Assembly: GCF_038002605.1 (NCBI RefSeq)
Contig: NZ_JBBOCT010000001.1
Location: forward strand, 3,472,001 to 3,536,000
From: Bacillus sp. FSL K6-3431
GTDB taxonomy: Bacteria > Bacillota > Bacilli > Bacillales > Bacillaceae_C
Direction: 5' to 3'
Length of the DNA: 64,000 bases
Below the pieces are notes generated by a model that was not told the DNA's origin, did not search any database, and was given only the letters and a program-made list of their open reading frames with translations. The translations under genes were made by a program, and so were the position numbers. Below, one piece after another: positions 1 to 13,288 of the stretch; position 1 is the stretch's first letter, and each line of letters begins with the position of its first letter.

Positions 1-89
1 GGTAAGTACCTCCACGTCAAGCGATGACTGAGCATGCATAGTACACAACTTTTTTTCTTGAACTTTCTTTAACCTAATTCTCTGATGTT

Positions 90-794
90 TCAACTTGCTG
101 GAACGAGTTCATTACTATTTAAAAAGTTCGCTATTTCTGAAGGTAAGACTTCACTGTCCCATGGCGACCATGAGTATCTCTCTCCATCGAAAAAGATCGA
201 ATATTTTCTGGCAACAGATGATGATGTATATAATAAGATTGCGTATGATTGGAATTGTGGATTATTATCATTATAACCATTAGTGGCTCCAGGTCGTCCC
301 GATTGTAAATTGTTCATAATTTGTTCTATTTGTTCATGATCAGTGATGCTTCTATTTAAATCAAATTGTTTGTAGGAAGTTTCAAAAAATATATCTGCTT
401 TAATAATGTCATTCTTTGCGAACATTGCAAAATCGTTAAGTTCTGCGGGATTTTTCTTTGTGTAGATTTTATACCCATTAAGTGTATCTGGATCTTTAAT
501 CGCAACGAGATTACCTTCATTATTTACACTAAAAACTTCTGTGCCTGGTAAAAGATAAGTGGCATCTCCATTTTTAGACCGATATTCTGAGTCATGTATA
601 TTATCGGCTATATTAAATGTGATCTCCCCCAATTTTCCTCCAATTAATATAGGATCAGCGATTTCTAGCCGGTAGGCTACTTCATATATTTCATCATTTA
701 TATGGATAAAATCAACCCATTCAATCATAAGATTAGGGGTTGTATTAGTACAACCAGTTAATAGAAGTAGACAAAAGAATAAGACCTTCTTCAT
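90..794 (-). CDS. Putative lipoprotein of unknown function
   Basis: The 234-residue product begins with a short basic and hydrophobic signal ending in a lipobox (LLLLTGC, Cys at about residue 15), so it is probably exported and lipid-anchored on the outer face of the membrane. The rest is hydrophilic with no further membrane segment. I do not recognise the family. It is transcribed divergently from ybaK, so the roughly 125 bases between them should hold both promoters. Function is unknown; the lipoprotein call rests only on the signal sequence. Confidence 0.7.
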   Translation of the reverse strand: MKKVLFFCLLLLTGCTNTTPNLMIEWVDFIHINDEIYEVAYRLEIADPILIGGKLGEITFNIADNIHDSEYRSKNGDATYLLPGTEVFSVNNEGNLVAIKDPDTLNGYKIYTKKNPAELNDFAMFAKNDIIKADIFFETSYKQFDLNRSITDHEQIEQIMNNLQSGRPGATNGYNDNNPQFQSYAILLYTSSSVARKYSIFFDGERYSWSPWDSEVLPSEIANFLNSNELVPAS

Positions 795-919
795 TATAAC
801 ACCATCCTTATTAAGTTAAGACGTTTGACAAGCGAAAATGTTTCATATTAATGCTAAAAATTTTATATGCATGGTTTTTCTTATTGGTTGAAAGCTATCA
901 ATATGGAGGCTGAATAGGT

Positions 920-1360
920 ATGAGTGTGATAACAAGTTTTACAGAGAGAAAACGCGAAAAGCAATTAATAAATGAACGTAAACTTTTAAGCGACTTGTCC
1001 ATACATTCGCTGAAAAAAAGTGTATTACTGCACTTTTATGCAGCAAGACTTGCATCGGATTTGCTTGATGAAGGAATTGAGGATGCTTGCCTGGATGTTG
1101 CGATTGAAGCATATTTAACAGGAGCCGATTATGGCAGGTTTATTGTTGGTGGTGAAACAATGGAAATGACTAGAAAACGATGCCAACAGGAACTAGCTCA
1201 TTTCGCAGAAACCTTATATCACTTGTGGCTGTATCTCGATTATGGTAGGTGTACATTGCAAGACGAAGCTATTTTTTTAGTCTGTGAAAAATTTGTGGAC
1301 TACTGGTGGAAGGAGGGATATGAAAAAGCGAAGCGCCGTTATAAATTACGGTTACATTAG
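920..1360 (+). CDS. ybaK: YbaK family protein (DUF2521)
   Basis: A 146-residue soluble protein rich in charged helices, with aromatic clusters near the middle (LYHLWLYLDYG) and end (YWWKEGYEKAKRRY). Size, composition and position immediately before cwlD match YbaK of Bacillus, a conserved protein of unknown function in the same neighbourhood. A GGAGG site lies about 10 bases before the ATG. It is followed after about 70 bases by cwlD and may be co-transcribed with it. Family assignment rests on recalled sequence and synteny; no biochemical role is known to me. Confidence 0.8.
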   Translation: MSVITSFTERKREKQLINERKLLSDLSIHSLKKSVLLHFYAARLASDLLDEGIEDACLDVAIEAYLTGADYGRFIVGGETMEMTRKRCQQELAHFAETLYHLWLYLDYGRCTLQDEAIFLVCEKFVDYWWKEGYEKAKRRYKLRLH

Positions 1361-1431
1361 AAAAATGAGAGTTCTAAATCTATATCTCGTCCCATATCCT
1401 TTTATGACTGATGCATGAAGGGGAAGATGAA

Positions 1432-2142
1432 ATGGGGAGAAAAGTAAAGTGGACTTTATTTATACTTGGAGCAGCGGTGCTGTTTCTTCTTTTTCAATAT
1501 CAAATGATTCCAAAAGATACATTTCGATCTTGGAATCTTCCGCTGTCAGGGAAAATTATTTATATTGATCCTGGACACGGCGGACCTGATGGAGGTGCGG
1601 GAGACAGTAAAGCCTTGGAGAAAGATATTGCATTGAATGTCTCGGACAAACTTCGTGATTATTTGCAGGAACAAGGTGCGCTCGTTTTAATGACAAGAGA
1701 AACGGATACAGATTTAGCTAATCCGGATATTAGAGGATATAGCAGGCGAAAGACGGATGACTTGAAAACAAGACTGAAAATGATTAATCAATCAGAAGCT
1801 GACTTTTTTATTAGTGTACATTTAAACTCAATACCTTCACCACGTTGGAGTGGGGCACAAACCTTTTATGCTCCACATTTGGTGGAAAATAAGCGGGCAG
1901 CAAAATTTATTCAGGAGGAATTGATAGGAAATCTGGGAAATACAACAAGAGAGGCAAAAACAATCGAAAATATATATTTATTGAAACATGCTGAGAAACC
2001 AGGTGTATTGGTTGAAATAGGATTTTTATCAAATCCGACCGAACGGGCTTCCCTCTTGAAGGAGGACTATCAAAAACAAGTAGCGGAATCTGTTTACAGA
2101 GGACTACTCAGATTTTTTACAGAGGAAAAAGTAAAAGAGTAA
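1432..2142 (+). CDS. cwlD: N-acetylmuramoyl-L-alanine amidase CwlD
   Basis: CwlD removes the peptide from muramic acid residues so that PdaA can form muramic-delta-lactam in the spore cortex, which is needed for germination lysis. The 236-residue product has an N-terminal membrane or signal segment (about residues 6-22) and an Amidase_3 domain with the zinc motif IDPGHGG, an SVHLNS motif and a late catalytic EIGF. Length equals that of Bacillus CwlD. I chose ATG 1432 because AAGGGGA lies 7 bases upstream; ATG 1411 in the same frame has no such site. Confidence 0.93.
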   Translation: MGRKVKWTLFILGAAVLFLLFQYQMIPKDTFRSWNLPLSGKIIYIDPGHGGPDGGAGDSKALEKDIALNVSDKLRDYLQEQGALVLMTRETDTDLANPDIRGYSRRKTDDLKTRLKMINQSEADFFISVHLNSIPSPRWSGAQTFYAPHLVENKRAAKFIQEELIGNLGNTTREAKTIENIYLLKHAEKPGVLVEIGFLSNPTERASLLKEDYQKQVAESVYRGLLRFFTEEKVKE

Positions 2143-2180
2143 AACAGCGATCTGAAATATCAGTCGCTGTTTTGTTTTTC
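2141..2180 (+). terminator. Rho-independent terminator after cwlD
   Basis: A 10-base stem (AAAACAGCGA pairing with TCGCTGTTTT) is followed by a T-rich run and overlaps the last codons of cwlD. Confidence 0.85.
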
Positions 2181-2267
2181 CATATTAAAAGCGGATATTC
2201 TTTAGAAAAAAGCACGATATGTTATACTTGAAAAGAAGCGAGACCATAATAAGGATGGTGTGATTAA

Positions 2268-3332
2268 TTGGTTACTGAACAGCAAGCCGTTGAGTTATTG
2301 AAAGATGTAAAGGATCCAATCTTACATAAAACATTAGAAGAAACGAATGGAATTCTTGAAGTAAAAGTAAAAGAAGAGAAATCACATATAAGCGTTAAAA
2401 TAGCACTTGCAAAAACAGGGACACCTGAACAACTTCAGTTACAAATGAAAATTGTGGAGATGCTCAAAGAGGCAGGGGCAGCCACTGTCGGAATCCGCTT
2501 TGCTGAATTATCGGAGGAAGAATTGGAAAAACATCGTGCAACAGGTGACCTTGCAGGGGAAGATGAAAACAATCTCCTCTCTCCGAATAATAAAGTGAAA
2601 TTTATTGCCATTGCTAGTGGAAAAGGTGGAGTAGGAAAGTCAACTGTATCTGTTAACTTAGCCATTTCGTTAGCTCGCCTTGGAAAAAAGGTCGGATTGA
2701 TTGACGCTGATATTTATGGTTTTAGTGTTCCTGATATGATGGGGATCACATCAAGACCCGTTGTAAATGGTCCGAAGATTGTTCCGGTTGAACGATTTGG
2801 AGTTAAGGTAATCTCGATGGGCTTCTTTGTTGAGGATAACGCCCCAGTAATTTGGCGTGGGCCAATGCTTGGAAAGATGTTAAATAACTTTTTTTCAGAA
2901 GTAGAATGGGGAGAACTAGATTATTTATTGCTTGATTTACCACCGGGAACTGGGGATGTGGCACTTGATGTGCATACGATGCTTCCGAGTTGTAAAGAGA
3001 TCATCGTTACGACGCCACATCCGACAGCTGCTTTTGTAGCGGCGCGAGCCGGAGCGATGGCACTCCGGACGGACCATGAAATTATTGGTGTGATTGAGAA
3101 TATGTCCTACTTTGAAAGTCGTTTAACACGAGAGAAAGAATATGTCTTTGGTCAAGGTGGCGGAGATAAGCTATCTGAAGAGTTAAGAACAGATTTACTA
3201 GGTAGACTCCCATTGCAACAACCTGATTGGAACGAAAATGATTTTGCGCCATCCGTGTATGCTGCCGAGCATCCAACTGGACAGATATATCAAGAAATAT
3301 CAGAGGAAGTTATTAGGATTTTAGACAAGTAA
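2268..3332 (+). CDS. salA: Mrp/NBP35-family P-loop ATPase SalA
   Basis: A 354-residue protein with an N-terminal MIP18/DUF59 domain (about 1-90) and a Mrp-type ATPase domain with the deviant Walker A GKGGVGKS near residue 118 and a LLLDLPPGTGD Walker B region. Family members carry or bind Fe-S clusters or, as SalA in Bacillus subtilis, act as a regulator that represses scoC and raises protease expression. The start is TTG with AAGGATGG 7 bases upstream. Its place between cwlD and gerD is conserved in Bacillus. The Fe-S carrier role versus transcription role cannot be told from sequence. Confidence 0.9.
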   Translation: MVTEQQAVELLKDVKDPILHKTLEETNGILEVKVKEEKSHISVKIALAKTGTPEQLQLQMKIVEMLKEAGAATVGIRFAELSEEELEKHRATGDLAGEDENNLLSPNNKVKFIAIASGKGGVGKSTVSVNLAISLARLGKKVGLIDADIYGFSVPDMMGITSRPVVNGPKIVPVERFGVKVISMGFFVEDNAPVIWRGPMLGKMLNNFFSEVEWGELDYLLLDLPPGTGDVALDVHTMLPSCKEIIVTTPHPTAAFVAARAGAMALRTDHEIIGVIENMSYFESRLTREKEYVFGQGGGDKLSEELRTDLLGRLPLQQPDWNENDFAPSVYAAEHPTGQIYQEISEEVIRILDK

Positions 3333-3337
3333 AGAAA

Positions 3338-3372
3338 AAGACCGTCATATACAAAATGACGGTCTTAACTTT
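3338..3372. terminator. Bidirectional terminator between salA and gerD
   Basis: An 11-base perfect stem (AAGACCGTCAT with ATGACGGTCTT) is flanked by A-rich sequence on one side and T-rich on the other, serving the convergent salA and gerD genes. Confidence 0.85.
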
Positions 3373-3377
3373 TATTA

Positions 3378-4007
3378 TTAAGGACTGGTTCCCCCGGATC
3401 CTGATCCTCCCTCTTGTTTTCCACCTTGCTCCGTACCGCCTGATTCTTCTTTTTGTTTTCCGCCTTCCATTTCTTCTGCTGCTTTTAATAATATTTCTTG
3501 GATCTTTACTTTATAGAGTGGGCTTTCTATAGTTTCTGTAACAACTTTACGAAGATGCTCGCGAAATTCTTTGCTTTTAAGTGATTCTGCAATATCATCT
3601 TTTAAGGATGGGTCTTTCAAAAGGTCGATCATCATCCCTTGATATTCGGGATCCTTCATTAAGCCCTTTAATAGTTGTTCATTTTCCTTTTTCATACTTT
3701 TAGCGATGGATTCTGCAAATTTTGGATCTTCAAAGGATTTTTTCCAGAATTTAGTTCCCTTTTCGGAAGTTAGTGTTTTCTCAATCGTTTCCTTAATGAC
3801 TGCTTGATCCATAGCAACTTCCTGCATTATTTCTTGATCAGCTAAAATATCTTTAATTGCCTTTTTTCCTTCATCTGTCTTTAATATATCGACAATCATC
3901 TTTTTTGTTTGTTCGTAATCAAGCTTTTCACCACCAGACTCACTGCCATTACAGGATGATAGTAAAAAAACAACTGATAACAGGAGTAAACAGCCTATTT
4001 TTTTCAT
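3378..4007 (-). CDS. gerD: Spore germination lipoprotein GerD
   Basis: GerD is an inner-spore-membrane lipoprotein needed to cluster germinant receptors into a germinosome. The 209-residue product has a signal peptide with lipobox (LLSSC, Cys near residue 19), a long helical region rich in Lys, Glu and Asp, and a C-terminal Gly/Gln/Glu-rich low-complexity tail, all typical of GerD. The start was moved to ATG 4007 because AGGAGC sits just upstream and the signal peptide begins there; the longer open frame adds 24 residues without a signal. It lies convergent with salA as in other Bacillales. Confidence 0.92.
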   Translation of the reverse strand: MKKIGCLLLLSVVFLLSSCNGSESGGEKLDYEQTKKMIVDILKTDEGKKAIKDILADQEIMQEVAMDQAVIKETIEKTLTSEKGTKFWKKSFEDPKFAESIAKSMKKENEQLLKGLMKDPEYQGMMIDLLKDPSLKDDIAESLKSKEFREHLRKVVTETIESPLYKVKIQEILLKAAEEMEGGKQKEESGGTEQGGKQEGGSGSGGTSP

Positions 4008-4161
4008 CGGAAATGCTCCTTTCCATGTCGCAGTGCTCCTTACCTTTAATATGGGACTTTGTGAAGAATTTATGCACAATTGGAACAGACATAGATTTTT
4101 ATTCTTAATATTGATAAAATCGATTTAATTAGGATATTTGACTATTGGAGGAAAACAATCA

Positions 4162-4836
4162 GTGACCATTCGAAACTTAATTAAGTTTTTATTTAACTCC
4201 CTCATGTTGGGTGGTTTGACTACAGGGATATTAGGATTTTTTATTCGTTGGAATGAGTTTCAGCCTTATTTCATGGAACTAAACTTGGGCGCGATTCTAT
4301 CCACATTTATTTGGCTTGTTGGTGTAGGATTCATCTTCGCTGTTGTCAGCCAAGTTGGCTTTTTTGCATATTTGTTCATACATCAATTCGGGCTCGGGAT
4401 ATTCCGCTCCATATCTTTATGGAGTGCCGTACAGATTGTACTTATTATTATCGTTTTATTTGATTTAGTTTACTTCCGATTCCAAAAGTTTGCAGGAGAA
4501 GGAGAAAGTATTTTACCCTATGCGGGTCTGGCACTATTCATTTTGGTATCCGGTTTGATTGTTGCCTTTATAAAAGCCAAAATGACTAATCGGACTACGT
4601 TTGCTTCTGCGCTGTTTTTTATGATAGTCGTGACAATCCTGGAGTGGCTTCCAGTATTAGGTCCTAATGATGAAAGCTGGATTTATTTAATGATCTTCCC
4701 TTTGATTGCATGTAATGCATATCACATTTTAATGCTACAAAAGTATAATCAACTTTCTGCGGAAGAAATGGCAAAACGCGCTCCAAAAAAAGCTGAACCA
4801 AAAGTAAAAAGTAAAAAACCAAAAGCGAGCCGCTAA
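4162..4836 (+). CDS. kbaA: KinB-signalling pathway activator KbaA
   Basis: KbaA is a membrane protein required for KinB to feed the sporulation phosphorelay in Bacillus subtilis. The 224-residue product has about six hydrophobic segments spread over residues 10-200 and a very basic C-terminal tail rich in Lys. It matches KbaA in hydrophobic pattern and in its position between gerD and pdaB. GTG 4162 is chosen as start because GGAGG ends 10 bases before it; the upstream TTG at 4138 would place the ribosome site inside the gene. Confidence 0.88.
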   Translation: MTIRNLIKFLFNSLMLGGLTTGILGFFIRWNEFQPYFMELNLGAILSTFIWLVGVGFIFAVVSQVGFFAYLFIHQFGLGIFRSISLWSAVQIVLIIIVLFDLVYFRFQKFAGEGESILPYAGLALFILVSGLIVAFIKAKMTNRTTFASALFFMIVVTILEWLPVLGPNDESWIYLMIFPLIACNAYHILMLQKYNQLSAEEMAKRAPKKAEPKVKSKKPKASR

Positions 4837-4862
4837 TTAATTGGCTCGCTTTTGGTTTTTTT
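4813..4862. terminator. Terminator at the end of kbaA
   Basis: A long stem (AACCAAAAGCGAGCC with GGCTCGCTTTTGGTT) overlaps the kbaA stop codon and is followed by a T run. It has A-rich sequence on the other side and could also serve the convergent pdaB gene. Confidence 0.85.
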
Positions 4863-4933
4863 ATTATCACATCTACCTACAGGAAATGGGGCACATTGGC
4901 GTTTTCACCTCAAACGTGGCTCTTCCACATTTC

Positions 4934-5683
4934 TTATGGTATAAGCTTTGTTTTCACTTTTCCGTTTGCAATTAGTCCTGTAACTGTTGTTGGATCTCCT
5001 TTATCTTTAATATGTGAAATTACTTTTGGTAGTGCTTCAGCTGTTTGAAGTGCCGAATCAGATGCATGCATTAAGATGATATCCCCACTTTTTGCCTTTT
5101 CAACTTGTTTTGTAATTGCTTCAACACCTGGATTCTTCCAATCTTGGGAATTTAGACTCCAATGTACAACTGTTAATCCTATACTTTCTGCAATAGATAA
5201 CGTTCGTTTATCAAAGTGACCAGTTGGTGATCGAAGCAATGTAATATCATTGATATCGAGTTTATTGAGCGCCTCAAGTCCTTTTGTGATATCACGTCTT
5301 ACTTTGGTATCTTCTAAGTCTGTATAATCTTCATAGGCATAACCAAGGCTACCGATCTCAAACCCCATTTCTTTTATCCTTTTCACTGTCTGCGGATGTC
5401 TTTCAGCCCAAGCACCTGATAGAAAAAATGTGACGGACCTAATTTCTTGTTTTTCTAAAACGTCAAGAATCGGTTCCGCCTGCACATCACCCCAACCAAT
5501 ATTAAATGTGAGTGCAATTCCTTTTTCCCCTTTATAAATTGCTTTTGGTCCATCTTTCGTACCAAAAACCGGAATATGGACGGTGGACTGGGAGTAAAAG
5601 AGCAAAGCAGTAAAAAGTGAAATAATAACAACAAACATTCCTTGTTTTATTCTTTTAGCATTTAGTGTTATAAAAAAATCCAT
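4934..5683 (-). CDS. pdaB: Polysaccharide deacetylase-family sporulation protein PdaB
   Basis: PdaB is needed to maintain spores after they form in Bacillus subtilis. The product has an N-terminal membrane anchor (about residues 14-32) and a NodB-type fold. The catalytic metal motif is divergent: FNIGWGD stands where active deacetylases have TFDDG, and the SHTxxH metal site reads SLGYAYED. This divergence is characteristic of PdaB, so enzymatic activity is uncertain. ATG 5683 has GGAGGGG 5 bases upstream; the GTG at 5689 overlaps that site and is unlikely. It is convergent with kbaA. Confidence 0.92.
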   Translation of the reverse strand: MDFFITLNAKRIKQGMFVVIISLFTALLFYSQSTVHIPVFGTKDGPKAIYKGEKGIALTFNIGWGDVQAEPILDVLEKQEIRSVTFFLSGAWAERHPQTVKRIKEMGFEIGSLGYAYEDYTDLEDTKVRRDITKGLEALNKLDINDITLLRSPTGHFDKRTLSIAESIGLTVVHWSLNSQDWKNPGVEAITKQVEKAKSGDIILMHASDSALQTAEALPKVISHIKDKGDPTTVTGLIANGKVKTKLIP

Positions 5684-5876
5684 ATACACCCCTCCATATT
5701 TGCCTGTCCGTATTATTCTATGCTTCTTATTCTTCTATATATGAGTGTGGAAAGTGATAAGAGATAAAATAGTGAGGGGGTTTCTAAAATTAACTTAGGA
5801 AATAGATGAAAATATTGTCATAAATTATTATTTATTGGAAATACCTATGTATACGTAAAATTTTAGGAGTGTGTAT

Positions 5877-6101
5877 ATGATAGGGATATTGATTACTAAT
5901 GATGAAAAAGAAGAAATTGTTTATTTACTTAAAAGAGAAATGGATGAGATTCTTTTTGATATAAATGATCCCAGAATGGAACAGACAATAATCAAGTCAA
6001 TGGAAGTAAGATATAAAACTTTATTCAATCTCTTTAAACGAGTTGCGTCTGAATATGAATGCATGAACTATATATTACGAGGTAAGAAGTCGAATGGATA
6101 A
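5877..6101 (+). CDS. Small conserved-looking hypothetical protein
   Basis: A 74-residue acidic and helical protein with no signal or membrane segment. AGGAG lies 7 bases before ATG 5877, and the codon pattern looks genuine. It ends with a basic tail (LRGKKSNG). I do not recognise the family. It sits alone between pdaB and the rRNA promoters, reading in the same direction as the rRNA operon, with only about 28 bases from its stop to the first rRNA promoter, so it may feed transcription into rrn. Confidence 0.65.
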   Translation: MIGILITNDEKEEIVYLLKREMDEILFDINDPRMEQTIIKSMEVRYKTLFNLFKRVASEYECMNYILRGKKSNG

Positions 6102-6129
6102 TAAAAATTAAACTTTTTTTGAAAAAGGA

Positions 6130-6158
6130 TTGACACTATATAAAAACCTTGTTATATT
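6130..6158 (+). promoter_or_regulatory. rRNA operon promoter P1
   Basis: TTGACA and TATATT are separated by exactly 17 bases, a near-consensus sigma-A promoter about 200 bases upstream of the 16S gene. Confidence 0.88.
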
Positions 6159-6224
6159 AATAAACGTCGCTGCAAACGAAAGTCGCAGAGATCGCAAGAA
6201 TAAAAAATAAATTTTAAAAAACTC

Positions 6225-6254
6225 TTGACTAACTCAGTGACAATGAGTTATGAT
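6225..6254 (+). promoter_or_regulatory. rRNA operon promoter P2
   Basis: TTGACT and TATGAT are separated by 18 bases, about 95 bases downstream of P1. Tandem promoters are usual for Bacillus rrn operons. A leader segment with the GATCTTTGAAAACTGA motif follows at about 6288. Confidence 0.8.
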
Positions 6255-6362
6255 GGTTAAGTCGCTGTCAGAAACTAGCGAACAAGTTTGATCTTTGAAA
6301 ACTGAACGAAACAAAACGTCAAAAAGTAATACATGTAAGACCAGCAAATGAGCTACAAACAC

Positions 6363-7920
<1,558 letters not shown>

Positions 7921-8142
7921 AAACTGTTGGCCGCGGTGCCAACATAAACAGACGTTTTTGTTTCGTTCAGTTTTGAGAGGTTAAACTCTCTTATTATTCG
8001 TTCTTTGAAAACCAGATAAAATGAGAAGCAATAAACCGAGAAACATCACCTTATGGATTGTATCCGTAAGTATGTATGACCTTTTTTATGATCAGGCAAT
8101 GAGAAGCTGACGCAGCAATGCATCGCTTATCATGGACCAAAT

Positions 8143-11073
<2,931 letters not shown>

Positions 11074-11214
11074 AAATATGAATTAAATCGATGTTTCACA
11101 AGTTTACCTTCTCATTTATCTGGTTTTGAAAGAATGAAAAGTTCTTTTCAATGATCTTCTGTTAAGATCGCCACGTCATGTGGCAACACAGAAGTCAGCA
11201 CATCCGTGTGCAAG

Positions 11215-11330
<116 letters not shown>

Positions 11331-11339
11331 TATAATTAT

Positions 11340-11414
11340 TCCGCAGTAGCTCAGTGGTAGAGCTATCGGCTGTTAACCGATCGGTCGTAGGTTCGAATCC
11401 TACCTGCGGAGCCA
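11340..11414 (+). tRNA. tRNA-Asn (GTT)
   Basis: The cloverleaf has acceptor TCCGCAG/CTGCGGA, anticodon GTT and an encoded CCA end. Confidence 0.97.
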
Positions 11415-11415
11415 T

Positions 11416-11491
11416 GCTTCCATAGCTCAGTTGGTAGAGTGCTTCCATGGTAAGGAAGAGGTCACCGGTTCAACCCCGGTTGGAAGCTCCA
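11416..11491 (+). tRNA. tRNA-Thr (GGT)
   Basis: The acceptor is GCTTCCA/TGGAAGC, the anticodon loop ATGGTAA gives anticodon GGT, and CCA is encoded. It starts two bases after the Asn tRNA. Confidence 0.95.
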
Positions 11492-11509
11492 GGAGAACAT
11501 TTACATAGT

Positions 11510-11584
11510 GGCCCCTTGGTCAAGCGGTTAAGACACCGCCCTTTCACGGCGGTATCACGGGTTCGAATCCCGTAGGGGTCACCA
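11510..11584 (+). tRNA. tRNA-Glu (TTC)
   Basis: The acceptor is GGCCCCT/AGGGGTC, the anticodon loop CTTTCAC gives TTC, and CCA is encoded. Confidence 0.96.
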
Positions 11585-11649
11585 TTATTTTACTTAGTAC
11601 AAATATGAGGCTGTTGCATAAATGCACCGCTTATTCTTTTTGAAAAAAT

Positions 11650-11725
11650 GGAGGATTAGCTCAGCTGGGAGAGCATCTGCCTTACAAGCAGAGGGTCGGC
11701 GGTTCGAACCCGTCATCCTCCACCA
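11650..11725 (+). tRNA. tRNA-Val (TAC)
   Basis: The acceptor is GGAGGAT/ATCCTCC, the anticodon loop CTTACAA gives TAC, and CCA is encoded. Confidence 0.96.
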
Positions 11726-11739
11726 TTTTGTGTTGTTAG

Positions 11740-11815
<76 letters not shown>

Positions 11816-11837
11816 TTTTTTTATTTGCATATTTTTA

Positions 11838-11922
11838 GGTGGGGTAGCGAAGTGGCTAAACGCGGCGGACTGTAAATCCGCTCCCTCCGGGTTCGGCGGT
11901 TCGAATCCGCCCCCCACCACCA
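11838..11922 (+). tRNA. tRNA-Tyr (GTA)
   Basis: An 85-base class II tRNA with a long variable arm, acceptor GGTGGGG/CCCCACC, anticodon GTA and an encoded CCA end. Confidence 0.96.
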
Positions 11923-11983
11923 TTTTCCGTAATATGCATATTTATCTGATTTAAGGAAAATATACATAATATTATTTAATCAG

Positions 11984-12058
11984 TGGGCTATAGCCAAGCG
12001 GTAAGGCAACGGACTTTGACTCCGTCACTCGTTGGTTCGAATCCAGCTAGCCCAGCCA
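11984..12058 (+). tRNA. tRNA-Gln (TTG)
   Basis: The acceptor is TGGGCTA/TAGCCCA, the anticodon loop CTTTGAC gives TTG, and CCA is encoded. Confidence 0.96.
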
Positions 12059-12060
12059 TT

Positions 12061-12133
12061 GAGCCATTAGCTCAGTTGGTAGAGCATCTGACTTTTAATC
12101 AGAGGGTCGCAGGTTCGAATCCTGCATGGCTCA
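12061..12133 (+). tRNA. tRNA-Lys (TTT), CCA not encoded
   Basis: The acceptor is GAGCCAT/ATGGCTC with anticodon TTT. The discriminator A is followed by TTA rather than CCA, so this last tRNA of the cluster needs CCA added by nucleotidyltransferase, unlike the other seven. Confidence 0.95.
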
Positions 12134-12195
12134 TTAAAAAAATTAATGATATGAAAGATTTAACTTAAGAGTATCTTAAGCTAATACAATTAATT

Positions 12196-12221
12196 GCCCT
12201 GTTATTGAACAGGGCTTTTTG
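12196..12221 (+). terminator. Terminator of the rRNA/tRNA operon
   Basis: An 8-base GC-rich stem (GCCCTGTT with AACAGGGC) with a 4-base loop is followed by TTTTTG. Confidence 0.88.
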
Positions 12222-12355
12222 TTGTATATAAATAGTTAATTCCTCTACTGAATTTCTGTTGTTTTCTCGCATATATTCATATATATGTGAGCCTGAGTCA
12301 ATCTTTCCTTTGCATATAAATGATAGATAACAAAAGAGTGAGGGGGAAGACTTCC

Positions 12356-13255
12356 GTGAAAACGCGACTTTCGATATTAGGAGTACCTATGGATTTAGGT
12401 CAAATGCGTAGAGGTGTGGATATGGGGCCGAGTGCAATCCGCTATGCAGGTGTTATTAGTAGACTAGAAAATTTGCATTTTGAAGTGGAAGATCTCGGGG
12501 ATATCCCTGTTAGAAAACGAGAAAAGAATGTAGAGAATATCTCTTCTTTAAGAAATTTAGATTCAGTTGTATTAGCTAATATTAGTCTTGCGAAAGTAGT
12601 GGATGAAGTTATCGGAAAGGGGAATTTTCCTCTCGTAATAGGCGGTGATCATAGCATTGCAATTGGTACTATAGCTGGTGTTGCGAGACATTATAATCAA
12701 CTCGGAGTTATTTGGTATGATGCACATGGGGACTTAAATACGCAAGAAACTTCTCCATCTGGAAATATCCATGGAATGCCACTTGCTGTAAGTTTAGGGA
12801 TAGGACATCCTTCACTCACGAATATTGGTGGATATAAGCCTAAAATAAGGCCAGAAAATATAGTTATCATTGGCGCAAGGGACCTAGACCAAGGTGAAAA
12901 GGAGCTAATAAAAGAAAAAAACATTAAAGTATATACAATGCATGAAATTGACAGGTTAAGCATGACAAAGGTAATAGAGGAAGCCATTATTTATTTAAAA
13001 GGGCGGACAGATGGTGTTCATTTATCATTTGATTTAGATTGCCTAGATCCGCATGATGCTCCAGGTGTTGGAACCCCAGTACTTGGGGGTGTTAGTTATC
13101 GTGAAAGTCATTTGGCGATGGAAATGTTTGCGGAATCAGGATTAATAACATCTGTGGAGTTTGTAGAAGTAAATCCAATTTTAGATGAAAGAAATAAAAC
13201 AGCTGAAATTGCAGTGGCATTGGCGGGTTCACTTTTCGGGGAGAAGTTATTGTAA
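12356..13255 (+). CDS. rocF: Arginase
   Basis: Arginase splits arginine to ornithine and urea in the cytoplasm, the first step of the Roc catabolic route. The 299-residue product carries all binuclear manganese motifs: GGDHSIA, DAHGDLN and SFDLDCLDP, plus the substrate-binding SPSGNIHGMP and the late EFVEVNP. GTG 12356 is chosen because GAGGGGG lies 9 bases upstream and the protein then aligns with Bacillus RocF from its first residues; the upstream ATG at 12320 lacks a ribosome site. It stands as a single gene ending in a hairpin (13262-13288). Confidence 0.95.
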   Translation: MKTRLSILGVPMDLGQMRRGVDMGPSAIRYAGVISRLENLHFEVEDLGDIPVRKREKNVENISSLRNLDSVVLANISLAKVVDEVIGKGNFPLVIGGDHSIAIGTIAGVARHYNQLGVIWYDAHGDLNTQETSPSGNIHGMPLAVSLGIGHPSLTNIGGYKPKIRPENIVIIGARDLDQGEKELIKEKNIKVYTMHEIDRLSMTKVIEEAIIYLKGRTDGVHLSFDLDCLDPHDAPGVGTPVLGGVSYRESHLAMEMFAESGLITSVEFVEVNPILDERNKTAEIAVALAGSLFGEKLL

Positions 13256-13261
13256 AAGATG

Positions 13262-13288
13262 GCAGTAGTTCCTTTCATGAACTACTGC
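13262..13288 (+). terminator. Hairpin after rocF
   Basis: A 9-base stem (GCAGTAGTT with AACTACTGC) lies 7 bases after the rocF stop and overlaps the stop codon of the convergent Spo0E-like gene. The T run is weak, so termination efficiency is uncertain. Confidence 0.6.
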
